Assembly: GCA_021776135.1 (NCBI GenBank)
Contig: JAJFGL010000027.1
Coordinates: 1 to 63,876 of the forward strand
Length of the DNA stretch: 63,876 bases
Reading direction: 5' to 3'
Source: Kiloniellaceae bacterium
GTDB lineage: Bacteria > Pseudomonadota > Alphaproteobacteria > Kiloniellales > J153
Shown here piece after piece: positions 7,706 to 18,429 of this stretch. The translations under genes were made by a program, and so were the position numbers. The notes below the pieces were generated by a model. It ran no database searches. It saw only the letters and a program-made list of their open reading frames with translations, and had not been told where the DNA came from. The stretch's first letter is position 1; each line of letters starts with the position of its first letter.

Positions 7706-9505
7706 TTATCCTTTGGGTTCGCCCGGAAGGGCCCGAACCAGGCCGCGCACGGAATTACCTAGATATACCGCCGCCGCGTCCCGCAGGTCCTCAGGATACA
7801 ACACACGGACCTCGGCCGCCCGCTCCGGTTCGTCGAGCAGGGACCGGCGCAAGGTGCCGTCGAGCAAGCCGCAATCGAGAGGCGGGGTCAAGAGGCGGCC
7901 ATGGCGTTCGATGAAAAGATTTGTCCAGGTTCCCTCCGTGAGTTCGCCGCGCTCATTGACCAGGATGACCTCGTCGCAGTTGCTGGCGGCTTGGGCAAGC
8001 GCCAGTTCCCGGTCGAAAAAGCCGCGCCGCGTGGTCTTGTGATAGAAAAACGGGCTGTCCCTGTCGATCGGATTTTCGCCGACGGCGTAGCGCAGGACCG
8101 CCTTGGGATCGGGCCGGGGCAGGGGCGTCTCCTCGACCTCGATGTCGCCGTCCTCGCCTAAGGTTAGGCGCACCCTCATGTCCTGATTGCGGTATTCCCG
8201 CGCGCGTTCAAGCAAGGCCCGGCGCACGCCGGCGATGCCGCAAGGAAAACCGAAGTACTTTGCCGAGGCCGCCAAACGCTCCAGGTGGAAATCCAGGAGA
8301 TCGTGGCCGCCATGGGGGCGCCACGCCATGGTCTCCAAGAGCCGGAAGGGGTCGAAGGGATCGGTCAGGAAGCGTGCTTTGAGCAGGCATTCCTCGTATT
8401 CGGCTTCCGCTTGCGAATCGTAAACGACGCCGCTGCCGATCCCCATCTCACCCCGGCCATCGCGGTGGAGCATCAAGGTACGGATGGCGACGTTAAACTC
8501 GGTCTGCCCCTCCGGCCCCAACATGCCGATGGCGCCGGTGTAGATGCCGCGCGGCGCGGGTTCCAACTCGCGGATGATCTCCATGGCCCGGTGCTTGGGC
8601 GCGCCGGTCACGGAACCGCAGGGAAATAGGCACTGGATCAAGTCGCGTAACCCCGTAGCGGGGCGTAAGGCCGCGCGCACGCTAGAGGTCATCTGGTGGA
8701 CGGTTTGGTAGGTTTCGACCTCGAATAGGCTTGGCACCTCGAGCGAGCCGATTTCGGCGGCCCGGCTCAAGTCGTTGCGCAGCAAGTCCACGATCATCAG
8801 GTTCTCGGCCCGCGACTTTTCGTCGCCGCGCAACCAGTCCCGCTCCGCCGCGTCCAGTGCCGCCGTCGGCCGCCGCCGCGCGGTGCCCTTCATGGGTTTG
8901 GCTAAAATTTTACCCTCGCGCACCGAGATGAACAACTCAGGCGACAGCGACAAAACATCGAAGTCCTCGCCGTGGATCACCGCGCCATGGGCCACTCTCT
9001 GCTTGCGGCGCAGTTCGTCATAGAGCGAGAGCGGATCCCCGGCGAAGTTGAAAAGGTATTTGAAGGTGAGATTGATCTGATAGACGTCGCCGGCGAGAAT
9101 GTAGTCCTTTACCCGGGCAAGGGCGCGCAGATACTCGGCGCGGGTAATGGAAAGCCGTTGATCCGACATACGATGACCGCCGCCGCGCCGTGCGGCGAGA
9201 AAGCTATCCACCGCCGCCTGGTCCAGGTATCGCGGCTTGTCGAAGATGCCCATCCAGATAAGCGGCTGATCGCGCCGGGCTGGGAGCAGCGGCGCCAACT
9301 TGGGTTCCAAGAGATAGCCCAGTTCGTAGGACAGGAACCCGGCGGCGCTAAGCCCGCGCTCCAGGGCGGTTTTCAGATCGTCCAATACCCCTTCGGCGCT
9401 TTCCGGATCGTCGCAGCGCAGGATATCGACGGGGTTTTCGAAAACAACGCTCGATTTGCCGGGCGTCAAGCGGTCGTCGAGCAGGACGAAGGGCGGCGCG
9501 GTCAC
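7706..9505 (-). CDS. pabB: Aminodeoxychorismate synthase component I fused to aminodeoxychorismate lyase (PabB-PabC)
   Basis: The protein would turn chorismate and ammonia into 4-amino-4-deoxychorismate and then into p-aminobenzoate for folate. The first two thirds are the chorismate-binding domain, with KPMKGTARRR, PCGSVTGAPKHRAMEIIREL and FNVAIRTL. The last third is a fold-type IV PLP lyase domain, with HKTTRRGFF carrying the likely PLP lysine and GELTEGTWTNLF. The frame is open up to 9619, inside sufA, but a GTG at 9505 has GGGGAAGG seven bases upstream and starts just after the sufA stop. I chose it, giving 599 residues. PabA (glutaminase) is not in the window. The placement behind suf genes is odd but the reading is clear. 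Confidence 0.9.
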   Translation of the reverse strand: MTAPPFVLLDDRLTPGKSSVVFENPVDILRCDDPESAEGVLDDLKTALERGLSAAGFLSYELGYLLEPKLAPLLPARRDQPLIWMGIFDKPRYLDQAAVDSFLAARRGGGHRMSDQRLSITRAEYLRALARVKDYILAGDVYQINLTFKYLFNFAGDPLSLYDELRRKQRVAHGAVIHGEDFDVLSLSPELFISVREGKILAKPMKGTARRRPTAALDAAERDWLRGDEKSRAENLMIVDLLRNDLSRAAEIGSLEVPSLFEVETYQTVHQMTSSVRAALRPATGLRDLIQCLFPCGSVTGAPKHRAMEIIRELEPAPRGIYTGAIGMLGPEGQTEFNVAIRTLMLHRDGRGEMGIGSGVVYDSQAEAEYEECLLKARFLTDPFDPFRLLETMAWRPHGGHDLLDFHLERLAASAKYFGFPCGIAGVRRALLERAREYRNQDMRVRLTLGEDGDIEVEETPLPRPDPKAVLRYAVGENPIDRDSPFFYHKTTRRGFFDRELALAQAASNCDEVILVNERGELTEGTWTNLFIERHGRLLTPPLDCGLLDGTLRRSLLDEPERAAEVRVLYPEDLRDAAAVYLGNSVRGLVRALPGEPKG

Positions 9506-9530
9506 GCCGCTGCCTTCCCCGGCAGTCTGT

Positions 9531-9866
9531 TTAGACGTGGAAGCTTTCGCCGCAGCCGCAGCGGCCTTTTTCATTGGGGTTCGTGAAGACGAAACCCTTG
9601 TGGAACTTGTCCTCGACATAGTCCATCTCAGAGCCGATCAGGAACATCACCGCCGTGGGGTCGATGAAGATCTTGATCCCCTTGTCTTCGATCACGTCCT
9701 CGAAGCGCTTTTTCTCCTCGGCGTACTCGACGATGTAGCTTAGACCCGAGCAGCCCTTGGTGTTAACCCCGACCCGCAGTCCCAGGACCGGGCTGTCGCT
9801 TTTTTCGATCAAGTTTTTCGCGCGCGCGGCGGCGCTGTCGGTCAAGGTTATCAGGGGAGGTGCCAT
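9531..9866 (-). CDS. sufA: HesB/IscA-family iron-sulfur assembly protein (SufA-like)
   Basis: A-type carriers receive Fe-S clusters from the SufBCD scaffold and deliver them to target proteins. The 111-residue protein has the three family cysteines, Cys39 in NTKGCSGLSY and Cys103/Cys105 in the C-terminal CGCGESF. It is encoded within the suf operon, 50 bases after sufT, which favours SufA over IscA or ErpA, although sequence alone does not separate these. Confidence 0.9.
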   Translation of the reverse strand: MAPPLITLTDSAAARAKNLIEKSDSPVLGLRVGVNTKGCSGLSYIVEYAEEKKRFEDVIEDKGIKIFIDPTAVMFLIGSEMDYVEDKFHKGFVFTNPNEKGRCGCGESFHV

Positions 9867-9916
9867 GTTCGTCTCTCGTTTCCAGTTATACTACATGGGG
9901 CCTGGTTAAGGCCGTT

Positions 9917-10315
9917 TCAAAGAAAACCCAGGGCCAGGCGGGCATCTTCCGACATGCGTTCCGGCGTCCAGGGCGGCTCCCAAACCAGGGTTACCGTGAC
10001 TTCGCCGGTGCCCGCCACCCCGGCCACCGCGCGGGCCACGTCGCCAGGCATCTCTCCGGCTACCGGGCATCCAGGCGCGGTCAAGGACATATCAATCTTT
10101 ACAGTACCATCCTTGGCGATGCTTATCTCATAGATTAGACCGAGATCGTAAAGATTCACCGGGATTTCGGGATCGAAAACCTCGCGCAGGGCCTCGACGA
10201 TATGGGCCTCCGTCGCCACCGGGCCGTGGCCCGGGGCCAGGGCCGTGCCCGCCGTGGCGCTAAAACCCTCTTCCACATTGGGCATGAAGTCGTGAAGGCC
10301 GGGTTGGTCCGCCAT
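9917..10315 (-). CDS. sufT: SUF system Fe-S assembly protein SufT (DUF59/MIP18 family)
   Basis: SufT proteins help in Fe-S cluster maturation of a subset of targets. The 132-residue protein has an N-terminal extension of about 30 residues and then the DUF59 domain, with EALREVFDPEIPVNLYDLGL and the conserved cysteine in MSLTAPGCPVAGEMP. Its start overlaps the sufU stop as TAATG, so translation is probably coupled. The cellular target is not known. Confidence 0.9.
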   Translation of the reverse strand: MADQPGLHDFMPNVEEGFSATAGTALAPGHGPVATEAHIVEALREVFDPEIPVNLYDLGLIYEISIAKDGTVKIDMSLTAPGCPVAGEMPGDVARAVAGVAGTGEVTVTLVWEPPWTPERMSEDARLALGFL

Positions 10316-10794
10316 TATACGCCGCTTCCTTCAGCTTCGGTGGTGACTTGGTCTTTTCGGGCCATGGCGGCGCTCATGGTGTGCCAGGCCAGGGTCGCGC
10401 ATTTCACCCGCATGGGGAAATCGCGTACCCCGGCCAGGACTCTCATGCGCTCCAGGGCGTCTTCGTCGACGCCGTCCGAGACTTTGGCGTCGTCCTTGGT
10501 ACACATCTCTTGAAAAGTCTCGAACAGGGCCTTGGCCTGAGCCTCGGTCTTGCCCATCAGTTCTTCCGTCATTAAGGAAGCGGAGGCGACCGAAATGGCG
10601 CAACCCTTGCCCTCGAAGGCGACATCCTCGATCACGCCTTGGCCGTTGATTTTCAGATGGACTTCGACCGCATCGCCGCAAATGGGATTGTGGCCGTGGG
10701 CATGGCGGTTGGCGTCCGCCGGCGTGCGTTTGTTACGCGGGTGCTTGACGTGTTCCAGGATTACTTCCTGATAGAGTTCGCGCAGATCGTCCAT
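10315..10794 (-). CDS. sufU: SUF sulfur-transfer protein SufU
   Basis: SufU accepts persulfide sulfur from the cysteine desulfurase SufS and passes it to SufB. The 159-residue protein shows the zinc site expected of this family: Cys39 and Asp41 in ICGDAVEV, Cys65 in GKGCAIS and Cys132 in KCATLAWH. It lies directly after sufS with a gap of only 6 bases. SufU rather than SufE is therefore the sulfur acceptor used here. Confidence 0.92.
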   Translation of the reverse strand: MDDLRELYQEVILEHVKHPRNKRTPADANRHAHGHNPICGDAVEVHLKINGQGVIEDVAFEGKGCAISVASASLMTEELMGKTEAQAKALFETFQEMCTKDDAKVSDGVDEDALERMRVLAGVRDFPMRVKCATLAWHTMSAAMARKDQVTTEAEGSGV

Positions 10795-10800
10795 AACGTC

Positions 10801-12068
<1,268 letters not shown>

Positions 12069-12072
<4 letters not shown>

Positions 12073-13391
12073 GGCGCCTCTCCCGTGGCCGCGTCGGAAA
12101 GCCAATGGCCGACGGAGGCCATGAGCGCCGGGCACAGGCCCTCAGCCGCGAGGTTGTTGATGGTGTCGGCCAGAAAAGCCTCGATCAGCATGTGCCGGGC
12201 GCTGGCCTCAGGGATGCCGCGCGCACGCAGGTAAAACAGGGCGTCGGGATCCAGGTCGCCGGCGGTCGCGCCGTGGCTGCACTTCACGTCGTCGGCATAG
12301 ATTTCCAATTCCGGCTTGGCGTCCATCTCGGCGCGGTCGGAGAGCAGCAGGACCTTGCTGAGCTGATGGCCGTCGCTTTTTTGCGCATCTTTATGAACCA
12401 CGATCTTGCCTTGGAACACGCCGCGCGACCGGTCGTCGAGCACGCCCTTGAAGACCTCGCGCGAAGATGTTTCCGGCGCCAAGTGCTCGACCGTCGTGGT
12501 GTTGTCGCAGTGCTGATCGCCGCGCAGCATGTAGATGCCGTTCAGATGACATTCAGCGCCCGGCGCTTCCAGACGCACGCTGACCTCGTTGCGCGATAGG
12601 CGCGCGCCGCGCGCCAGGACGAAGCTGTCGTAAATACCGCCGGCCTCCACCTTCACCCGGACATTGGCCAGGTGGATGGCGTCGTCCGCTTCGGCTTGAA
12701 CTTTGTAGTGGCGTAATTGCGCCTGCGCGCCGATGCTGATCTCGCAGCCATGATTGGCGAAATAGGCGCCGCCGCCAAGGCCGTCATGATGCTCGACCAC
12801 GATGGCGCGGCTGTTTTCTTCCATGATTATGAGGCCGCGCGGGTGAAACGCTTGCCCGGCGCCCAAGTAGATCGCTTCGATGGGCTGGTCGAGTTGCACG
12901 CCGGCTTCGACATGGAGGAAAAAGCCGTCACTCATCAAGGCCGTGTTCAGGTCCATCATGGCCTGATCTTCGCCGCCGGCTATCCGGCCCAGATGGCCCG
13001 CTAAATCGAAGCCGCCGCCCCCGTCCAAGGCCTCGGCCAAGCTGCCGGCGCGCACCCCTTCGGGCAAATCGGCGCAGGCGGAAAGCCCGGCGTTAAACCG
13101 GCCGTTGACGAACACCAACCGCCGCGCGCTTTGGCCTTGGGGTAAAAGACTGGGCAAGCGTTCGGCGCCGATTTGCCCGGGGCTTGGGGTTCCGAAAGCC
13201 AGTTTTTCCAGGGGCCGCAGATTGGTGTATTTCCAAGTTTCCTGCCTGGGTGTCGGCAGTCCGGCGGCGGCGGCGCGCGCGCGGGCCCCGGCGCGCAGGC
13301 TTTCCAGCCAGGGCAGGGCGGGGGAGGCCGGCGGCGCCGCGCCGGCGCCGTAGGTTTCCAGGATGTCGCTTGCCGCCACTGCTTCGCTCAT
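12069..13391 (-). CDS. sufD: Fe-S cluster assembly protein SufD
   Basis: SufD pairs with SufB on the SufC ATPase to form the SufBC2D scaffold. The 440-residue protein has the beta-helical SufB/D core with the typical stretch CSHGATAGDLDPDALFYLRARGI and the C-terminal ARHMLIEAF. The frame extends another 37 codons upstream into sufC. The ATG at 13391, 4 bases after the sufC stop, gives the normal start MSEAVAASDILETYG. The segment at residues 15-40 is rich in Ala and Pro. Confidence 0.94.
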
Positions 13392-13395
13392 GGTC

Positions 13396-14145
13396 TTAGG
13401 CGGCCTCGCCGGTGAAGGCGGCATAGCCGGTCTTTTCAAGTTCCCGCGCCAGCTCCTTGCCGCCGGAGCGCACGATGCGGCCATGGGCCAGAACGTGGAC
13501 ATGATCCGGCACGATGTAATCGAGCAAGCGCTGGTAATGGGTGATGACCAGGACCGAGCGGTCGGGCGAACGCATGGCGTTCACGCCGTCGGCCACGGTT
13601 TTTAGGGCATCGATATCCAGGCCGCTATCGGTTTCGTCCAGGATCGCCAGGGTCGGGTCGAGCAAGGCCATTTGCAGAATCTCGTTGCGCTTTTTCTCGC
13701 CACCGGAAAACCCGGCATTGACCGCGCGCTTGATCAGATCGTCGGGGACTTGCAACTCTTTGATCTTGGCGCGCAGCACCTTCATGAAGGCCATGGGGTC
13801 GAGGCCTGGTTCGCCCTTGTATTTGCGCACCGCGTTGACCGCTTCGCGCAGGAAGGTCGTGTTGGGCACGCCGGGAATCTCCACCGGGTATTGGAAGGCC
13901 AGGAAGATGCCGGCGCCGGCGCGTTCTTCCGGTTCCATGGCCAAGAGATCGCGGCCTTGGTAGGTGACCGTGCCTTCGGTCACCTCATAGCCCTCGCGCC
14001 CGCTCAAGACATAGGACAGCGTGGACTTGCCGGAGCCGTTGGGCCCCATGATGGCGTGAATCTCGCCGGGTCCGATCTTCAGATCGAGGCCTTTTAGAAT
14101 CCCCTTGCCGCCGACGGTGGCGTGCAGGTTTTCGATTTTAAGCAT
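13396..14145 (-). CDS. sufC: Fe-S cluster assembly ATPase SufC
   Basis: This is an ABC-type ATPase that drives conformational change in SufBCD during cluster assembly. It is soluble and has no transport partner. The 249-residue protein has Walker A GPNGSGKST (34-42), the signature SGGEKK (147-152) and Walker B LAILDE (166-171). It sits between sufB and sufD, in the usual order. Confidence 0.96.
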   Translation of the reverse strand: MLKIENLHATVGGKGILKGLDLKIGPGEIHAIMGPNGSGKSTLSYVLSGREGYEVTEGTVTYQGRDLLAMEPEERAGAGIFLAFQYPVEIPGVPNTTFLREAVNAVRKYKGEPGLDPMAFMKVLRAKIKELQVPDDLIKRAVNAGFSGGEKKRNEILQMALLDPTLAILDETDSGLDIDALKTVADGVNAMRSPDRSVLVITHYQRLLDYIVPDHVHVLAHGRIVRSGGKELARELEKTGYAAFTGEAA

Positions 14146-14163
14146 GACTGACCTTTACGTTCA

Positions 14164-15615
<1,452 letters not shown>

Positions 15616-15630
15616 TGTTCGCGTTCCCCC

Positions 15631-16095
15631 TCAGGCTATCCGCTTTGCGTGCCGGTCCGCGATATCCGGGGCGCCGGGCAGGAAGTTACCGGGGCCCGGC
15701 AGCATGTCGGCCAGGCTGACCTCAGATAGCGCCCCGTGAATGGCTTTGTTGACCTTGTCCCAGTTGCCCCGCATGGGACAGAAGGATTCGGACTCGCACC
15801 CGCCGGCCGCGCCATCGACGCAGGCGGTCAGGGCGATGGGTCCTTCCATGGCCTGGACGATCTCGGCGATCGAGATATCCGTGGCCGGCCGATTCAGGTT
15901 ATAGCCGCCGGCGGCGCCCCGATGCGAGGCGACCAGCCCGGCATGGGCCAGGACGTTCAATAGCTTCGCCACCGTGGGCAAGGGAACGCCGGTTTCCTGG
16001 GCGATGGAGGGCGCCGTGCACAGGCCGTCCTGGGCGCGTGTCATCTGGCTCATGGCCACCACTGCGTAATCCGTCAAACGATTGAGTTTGAACAT
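15631..16095 (-). CDS. Rrf2-family SUF system regulator
   Basis: Rrf2 proteins sense Fe-S status and control cluster assembly genes. The 154-residue protein has a winged helix (LTDYAVVAMSQM, VPLPTVAKLLNVLAHAGLV) and three cysteines, C92, C100 and C106 (CVDGAAGGCESESFC), followed by NWDKVNKAIHGAL. The CX7CX5C spacing matches the SUF-system regulators rather than the CX5CX5C of E. coli IscR. A TTG at 16107 is in frame, but the ATG at 16095 has GGAG six bases upstream and starts at the family's usual MFKLNRLTDY, so I chose it. It is first in the suf operon and divergent from the cytochrome P460 gene at 16335. Confidence 0.92.
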   Translation of the reverse strand: MFKLNRLTDYAVVAMSQMTRAQDGLCTAPSIAQETGVPLPTVAKLLNVLAHAGLVASHRGAAGGYNLNRPATDISIAEIVQAMEGPIALTACVDGAAGGCESESFCPMRGNWDKVNKAIHGALSEVSLADMLPGPGNFLPGAPDIADRHAKRIA

Positions 16096-16112
16096 CCCGA
16101 TCTCCAAATCGG

Positions 16113-16123
16113 ACTAATCTAGT
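16113..16123. promoter_or_regulatory. Possible Rrf2 operator in the suf promoter
   Basis: ACTAATCTAGT is an interrupted palindrome (ACTA/TAGT with a 3-base centre) located 18 bases before the regulator start. On the minus strand it partly overlaps TATACT (16121-16126), a fair -10 element. This position would suit autorepression by the regulator. The match to an Rrf2 consensus is only partial. Confidence 0.4.
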
Positions 16124-16334
16124 ATAGTATCTTAGATATATGGTTTTCGCAGCCAATCAAGGCATTTAGCACGGAATACTGCTCTGGCGCGGGCGATTCC
16201 TTGGTTCCGGGATTGGGCTTCAAGGGGACGTGAACATTCGTGACCCCCCTGGGGCCGGGACAGGTTCAATATAAACGTCAGGGCATGTTCGCGGAGAGAT
16301 CGATTCTGTAACTGAAAAACCAAGGATTATCAAT

Positions 16335-16979
16335 ATGTTATTCTATTCGAGGGCCAAGCGCAGTGTCTTTTCCACGGCCTTTCTTCTGGCATTTGTGGCG
16401 GCGCCCGCTTGGGCGCAAACGGATGTCGATCCCAGCAAGCCGAAGAAGCATTTCACGGTCTCGCGGCCCGCCGGCCTGAGCGGCGCCGACGCCCAGGATA
16501 TCTACGACCGAATCGAGGACGACATGGTGGCGGGCTATCGCCTCTCGCTGGAGCCCAGCGCACGATCCTATGGCCGCTGGCCGCGTTACAATACCGCGCC
16601 CTACCGTTCCGCCCAACACGGCGAGCGTTTCGTAAATAACTATGCCAACGACCTGGCCCAGGACTACCGTTTGTACGAGCGCTCCGGCCCCATGCCGGCC
16701 GGCTCTATCCTGGTCAAGGACAGCTTCGCAGTCACGAAAAAGGGCGATGTCTTCAGCGGCCCGCTTTTCATCATGGAGAAAATGGCGCCCGGATTCGAGC
16801 CGGCGAGCGGCGATTGGCGCTACACCGCGATCATGCCCGACGGCAGCCTTCTGGGCACGACCAAGGGCAGCGGCTCGCAGCGCATGGAATTCTGCGTTTC
16901 CTGTCACGCCCAGGTCGGGGACAACCAAGACCACATGTTTTATGTGCCCGAGGCCTACCGTCTCGGCGCCGCTGACTGA
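16335..16979 (+). CDS. Secreted cytochrome P460 family protein
   Basis: Cytochromes P460 are periplasmic c-type haem enzymes that oxidise hydroxylamine or bind NO in characterised cases. The 214-residue protein has a signal peptide (cleavage probably after AWA, residue 27) and one haem-binding motif, CVSCH (187-191). The region before it contains the family pattern SGDWRYTAIMPDGS. The conserved lysines in KDSFAV and MEKM are candidates for a haem cross-link, but I cannot assign one. The start follows AAGGAT. It shares the whole domain with the C-terminal half of the next gene ([24 protein letters not shown]), so the two arose by duplication. It is divergent from the Rrf2-suf operon. Confidence 0.82.
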   Translation: MLFYSRAKRSVFSTAFLLAFVAAPAWAQTDVDPSKPKKHFTVSRPAGLSGADAQDIYDRIEDDMVAGYRLSLEPSARSYGRWPRYNTAPYRSAQHGERFVNNYANDLAQDYRLYERSGPMPAGSILVKDSFAVTKKGDVFSGPLFIMEKMAPGFEPASGDWRYTAIMPDGSLLGTTKGSGSQRMEFCVSCHAQVGDNQDHMFYVPEAYRLGAAD

Positions 16980-17118
16980 GGGTTCATCACGAGAACGTGA
17001 AAGACCTTGATTCTGCGAATCTTTTACCGATCCGCTAGATTGGGCTGTGTCGCCGTGGCCGAAAGGCCGGGCATTTCATTATTTGCGATAAAAATATAAA
17101 TCTGGGGAGGGAGAATAA

Positions 17119-18405
17119 ATGATCTCAACTAAACGGGCGCTGCTTTCGAGCACTGTCATGCCGTTCGTATTGTTCGCTGGCGTCGCGGCGCTTGGCGTGG
17201 GGCTGACCGCCGGAATGGCAAGCAAACCCGCCATGGCGACGTGCAACCCTTGCGCGGCGAAGAAAAAGAAGAACCCTTGCGCGACGGCGAAGAATCCCTG
17301 CGCGGCGGCGAAGTGCAACCCTTGCGCGGCGGCGTGCAACCCGTGCAATCCGTGCGCGGCCAAGAAGTGCAATCCATGTGCGGCGAAATGCAATCCCTGC
17401 AATCCCTGTGCGGCCAAGGGCTGCAATCCCTGTAACCCCTGCGCGGCCAAGGGCTGCAATCCCTGCAACCCCTGTGCGGCCAAGGGCTGCAATCCTTGCA
17501 ACCCCTGCGCGGCGGGTGCTTGCAACCCGTGCAATCCCTGTGGGGCGGGCGGCGGTTCGGCCAGCAAGGCATGTTATGTACCGCGCTTACATGCGGCGGC
17601 GTGCAACCCGTGCAACCCTTGCGCGGCTAAAAAGTGCAATCCCTGCGCGGCCAAGGGCTGTAACCCCTGTAACCCCTGTGCGGCCAAGGCGTGCAACCCA
17701 TGCAATCCTTGCGCGGCCAAGGGCTGCAATCCTTGCAACCCCTGTGCGGCCAAGGCGTGCAACCCGTGCAATCCATGCGCGGCCAAGGGCTGCAATCCTT
17801 GCAATCCCTGTGCGGCCAAGGCGTGCAATCCCTGCAACCCCTGCAACCCCTGTGCGGCGGGCGCTTGCAATCCTTGCAACCCCTGCGGGGCGGGCGGCGG
17901 CTCGGCAGAGCTGACGGATGCCGAGGCGGTGAAGGTTTACGATTGCCTGCTGAAGGACCTGAAGGCCGCCTATGCGAAGTCGGGCAACAAGGTCGCGGTG
18001 TCTTATTCGTCTTGGCCCCGCTACTCCAAGCGGGCCTATGTGTCCGACACCCACGGCGGCCGCTTCGTGCAGAACTACGCCAACAAGAAGGGCCGCGCTT
18101 ACGGCGCCTTCGAGAACGCGGGCACTTTCCCGGCCGGCACGGCGCTGGCCAAGGACAGCTTCGCCGTTTCGGGCAAAGGCAAGGTTACCGCCGGACCCCT
18201 GTTCATCATGGAAAAGATGCGCGCGGGCTTCAATTCGGAGAGCGGCGATTGGCGCTATACCATGGTCATGCCCAATGGCTCGGTCTTCGGCACCACCAAG
18301 GGCAAGGGCGCGGGTAACGTCGAATTCTGCATCGGTTGCCACATCTCCGTGGCGCCGGACCAGGATTCGGTCATGCTCCTGCCGGAGGAGTACCGGGTCC
18401 GCTAG
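17119..18405 (+). CDS. Cysteine-rich CNPC-repeat protein fused to a cytochrome P460 domain
   Basis: The 428-residue protein has a signal peptide (cleavage probably after PAMA, residue 40). A repeat region follows at residues 41-256, and then a cytochrome P460-like domain from about 264 to the end with the haem motif CIGCH (404-408). The repeat region holds about 54 cysteines and 35 NPC tripeptides, mostly in an 11-residue unit [11 protein letters not shown]. It falls into two blocks, each ending [14 protein letters not shown], joined by a short non-repeat linker ([13 protein letters not shown]). There are no acidic or hydrophobic residues within the units, but there are regular lysines. This suggests a disordered thiol-rich, metal-binding or redox-buffering arm on a haem protein in the periplasm. 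I recognise the haem domain, but not the fusion or the function. GGGGAGGGAG precedes the ATG. Confidence 0.85.
   Translation: MISTKRALLSSTVMPFVLFAGVAALGVGLTAGMASKPAMATCNPCAAKKKKNPCATAKNPCAAAKCNPCAAACNPCNPCAAKKCNPCAAKCNPCNPCAAKGCNPCNPCAAKGCNPCNPCAAKGCNPCNPCAAGACNPCNPCGAGGGSASKACYVPRLHAAACNPCNPCAAKKCNPCAAKGCNPCNPCAAKACNPCNPCAAKGCNPCNPCAAKACNPCNPCAAKGCNPCNPCAAKACNPCNPCNPCAAGACNPCNPCGAGGGSAELTDAEAVKVYDCLLKDLKAAYAKSGNKVAVSYSSWPRYSKRAYVSDTHGGRFVQNYANKKGRAYGAFENAGTFPAGTALAKDSFAVSGKGKVTAGPLFIMEKMRAGFNSESGDWRYTMVMPNGSVFGTTKGKGAGNVEFCIGCHISVAPDQDSVMLLPEEYRVR
17239..17886 (+). repeat. Tandem coding repeat, 33-bp unit with a 66-bp higher-order period
   Basis: The DNA encoding the CNPC region is a tandem repeat with a 33-bp unit (11 codons). 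In the second block the units alternate AAKG and AAKA versions, giving a 66-bp higher-order period repeated three times. Many units differ only by synonymous changes (TGCAATCCC, TGCAACCCC, TGTAACCCC). Unit number is likely to vary between strains through slippage or recombination, and short-read assembly could misjudge it. Confidence 0.9.
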
Positions 18406-18429
18406 CGCCCTGAAGACAAAGGATCGTAT

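Noticed and set aside
17079-17567. Minus-strand frame rich in GLQ repeats ([12 protein letters not shown]), with another at 17574-17879
   Set aside because: It is the reverse reading of the CNPC repeat. Its periodicity follows from the plus-strand repeat, and it has no start or signal peptide that makes sense.
17239-17886. A CRISPR array in the 33-bp repeat
   Set aside because: The units are contiguous coding repeats with no unique spacers, in frame within a secreted protein.
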